Shown piece by piece: positions 35,163 to 36,312 of a stretch of 36,312 nucleotides of DNA. The DNA is from Planctomycetaceae bacterium (GTDB lineage: Bacteria; Planctomycetota; Planctomycetia; Isosphaerales; Isosphaeraceae), in NCBI GenBank assembly GCA_019237095.1, contig JAFAHT010000172.1:1-36312 (forward strand). The letters run 5' to 3'. How positions within the stretch are numbered: position 1 is the stretch's first letter; the number at the start of each line of letters is the position of its first letter. Under the pieces are notes generated by a model that was given only the letters and a program-made list of their open reading frames with translations, made no database searches and was not told where the DNA came from. Position numbers and translations under genes: made by a program.

Positions 35163-36248
35163 ATGTCCGGGACCGAGGAAATCGAGGCGTTTCAGACGGT
35201 GGCGTGGGTCGGCGACGCGGCGCGGGGGTCTCTGCGCCTCATCGATCAGACCCGGCTGCCGACCGAATTCCTCGAGATCGACTGTCATGACGCGCCGACC
35301 GTGTGGGAGGCCATCAAGCTGCTTCGGGTTCGCGGCGCGCCGGCCATTGGCGTTGCGGCCGGCTACGGGGCGGTCATCGGCGCGCGGTCGCAGGGGCTGG
35401 CCGACGCGGCGACCGTGCGCCGCGCGCTGGGCGAGGCCACAGCGTACCTGCGCACCAGCCGGCCGACCGCCGTGAACCTGTTCTGGGCACTCGACCGGAT
35501 GGATGCCACCGCAGCCGCGGCCGGGGCCGGGGTCAGCTCCGGCAACGGATCCGCGCTGCTCGACCGGCTGCTGACCGAGGCCCACGCCATCGCCGATGAG
35601 GACCGGGCCATGTGCCGGGCGATCGGCCGCCATGGCGCGGAGCTTGTTGTACCAGGAGAAGGAATTCTGACCCACTGCAACGCCGGAGGCCTGGCCACCT
35701 CGGATTACGGTACGGCCCTGGCGGTGATCTTCTCGGCGCACGAGCAGGGCAAGCACGTCCGGGTCTACGCCGACGAGACGCGGCCATTGCTGCAAGGGGC
35801 GCGATTGACCGCCTGGGAACTCCAGCGCCGCGGCGTGCCCGTGACCTTGATCTGCGACAACATGGCCGCGCAGGTCATGAAGGAAGGCAAGGTCCAGAAG
35901 GTGGTCGTGGGGGCGGACCGGATCGCGGCCAACGGCGACACCGCCAACAAGATCGGCACCTACGGTGTCGCCGTCCTGGCCCGGGCACACGGCATCCCCT
36001 TCTACGTGGCGGCGCCCTCGAGCACATTTGACCTGGCAATCCCCGACGGCGCGGCCATCCCGATCGAGCAGCGCGAGTCGCACGAGGTGACCCACGGCTT
36101 CGGCCGCCAGACGGCCCCGTCCGGCGTCGACGTGTACAACCCCGCCTTCGATGTCACCCCGGCCGAGCTCATCGCCGGCATCATCACCGAGAAGGGCGTG
36201 ATCCGGCCGGTGAACCACGAAACGATCCGTGAAGTGATCGGAAATTGA
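35163..36248 (+). CDS. mtnA: methylthioribose-1-phosphate isomerase
   Basis: MtnA converts 5-methylthioribose 1-phosphate to methylthioribulose 1-phosphate in methionine salvage. The 361-residue protein carries the eIF2B-alpha-like fold. The catalytic Cys is in LTHCNAGGLATSDYGTAL (Cys172) and the catalytic Asp in VVVGADRIAANGD (Asp252). RGAPAIGVAAGYG near residue 58 is the substrate loop, and NKIGTYGVAVLA follows the Asp. Related ribose-1,5-bisphosphate isomerases share the fold, but this set of motifs favours MtnA. No other salvage gene (mtnK, mtnB, mtnD) is in the window. A GGAGG lies 12 bases upstream of the ATG. Confidence 0.94.
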   Translation: MSGTEEIEAFQTVAWVGDAARGSLRLIDQTRLPTEFLEIDCHDAPTVWEAIKLLRVRGAPAIGVAAGYGAVIGARSQGLADAATVRRALGEATAYLRTSRPTAVNLFWALDRMDATAAAAGAGVSSGNGSALLDRLLTEAHAIADEDRAMCRAIGRHGAELVVPGEGILTHCNAGGLATSDYGTALAVIFSAHEQGKHVRVYADETRPLLQGARLTAWELQRRGVPVTLICDNMAAQVMKEGKVQKVVVGADRIAANGDTANKIGTYGVAVLARAHGIPFYVAAPSSTFDLAIPDGAAIPIEQRESHEVTHGFGRQTAPSGVDVYNPAFDVTPAELIAGIITEKGVIRPVNHETIREVIGN

Positions 36249-36276
36249 GTTTCTCTCGATTTTGACGAGGCCTGTC

Positions 36277-36312
36277 ATGCTGGCTCACAGCGTTTTCTTC
36301 TCCCTGCACGAT
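36277..36312 (+). CDS. start of a Dabb-family protein (partial, cut by window end)
   Basis: ATG at 36277 begins MLAHSVFFSLHD and runs off the window. Short planctomycete Dabb (stress-responsive alpha/beta barrel) proteins commonly begin this way (hydrophobic strand, then an FxLxD motif). GAGG lies about 6 bases upstream. Twelve codons are too few for certainty. Confidence 0.5.
   Translation, partial: MLAHSVFFSLHD

Overview
The window looks like a chromosomal segment of a GC-rich planctomycete, probably Isosphaeraceae-like. This is inferred from gene content (a Uma2-family nuclease, a membrane-anchored MutS-like ATPase, long secreted HEAT-like proteins, small lipoproteins with a carboxypeptidase-regulatory-like fold, a split glycine dehydrogenase) and from gene style; no marker was searched. 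Most of it is housekeeping metabolism in short operons. Several gaps hold mobile or degraded DNA.

Layout. 1-2200 is an accessory patch: a truncated transposase (minus), an orphan gene (plus) whose C-terminal half carries the Cys/His signature of the type VI secretion amidase family Tae4, and a fragment of an unrecognised protein. 2205-6027 is a minus-strand operon: secreted HEAT-like protein, stand-alone GXGXG (glutamate-synthase-like) beta-helix protein, lipoprotein, and CorA metal transporter, with start/stop overlaps. 6693-8118 (plus) holds a metallo-beta-lactamase-fold hydrolase and a Uma2 nuclease. 8250-10064 (minus) is the MutS-like membrane ATPase. 10605-15146 (plus) is the glycine cleavage operon gcvT-gcvH-gcvPA-gcvPB. 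15406-20255 (minus) reads pcrA, pdxJ, dapA, then an ArsR-type regulator after a gap with a 39-bp tandem repeat.

20256-21077 is a non-coding patch with a recognisable PAS-domain remnant. 21078-22498 (plus) holds a polyprenyl-phosphate sugar transferase and acpS. topA (minus, five C-terminal zinc ribbons) is divergent from a PpiD/SurA-like membrane-anchored protein (plus). Then come an alpha/beta hydrolase (minus), a 73-residue orphan (plus) and two related small membrane proteins (minus). der is followed by a 75-residue orphan (plus). 32707-33601 is an 895-base gene-free stretch packed with nested inverted repeats, and is the best candidate for something undescribed (a structured RNA or a small mobile element). 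The window ends with ald, a His-rich/acid-tailed small protein, mtnA and the first codons of a probable Dabb-family gene (all plus).

Functional links: gcvTHP (one-carbon supply from glycine), ald, dapA, pdxJ (the PLP used by GcvP) and mtnA together give a nitrogen, amino-acid and cofactor theme, but only the gcv genes form a clear pathway operon. Starts were often moved inward from the longest ORF on the basis of Shine-Dalgarno-like sequences, overlap with neighbours or family length. All family calls are by eye, from motifs.
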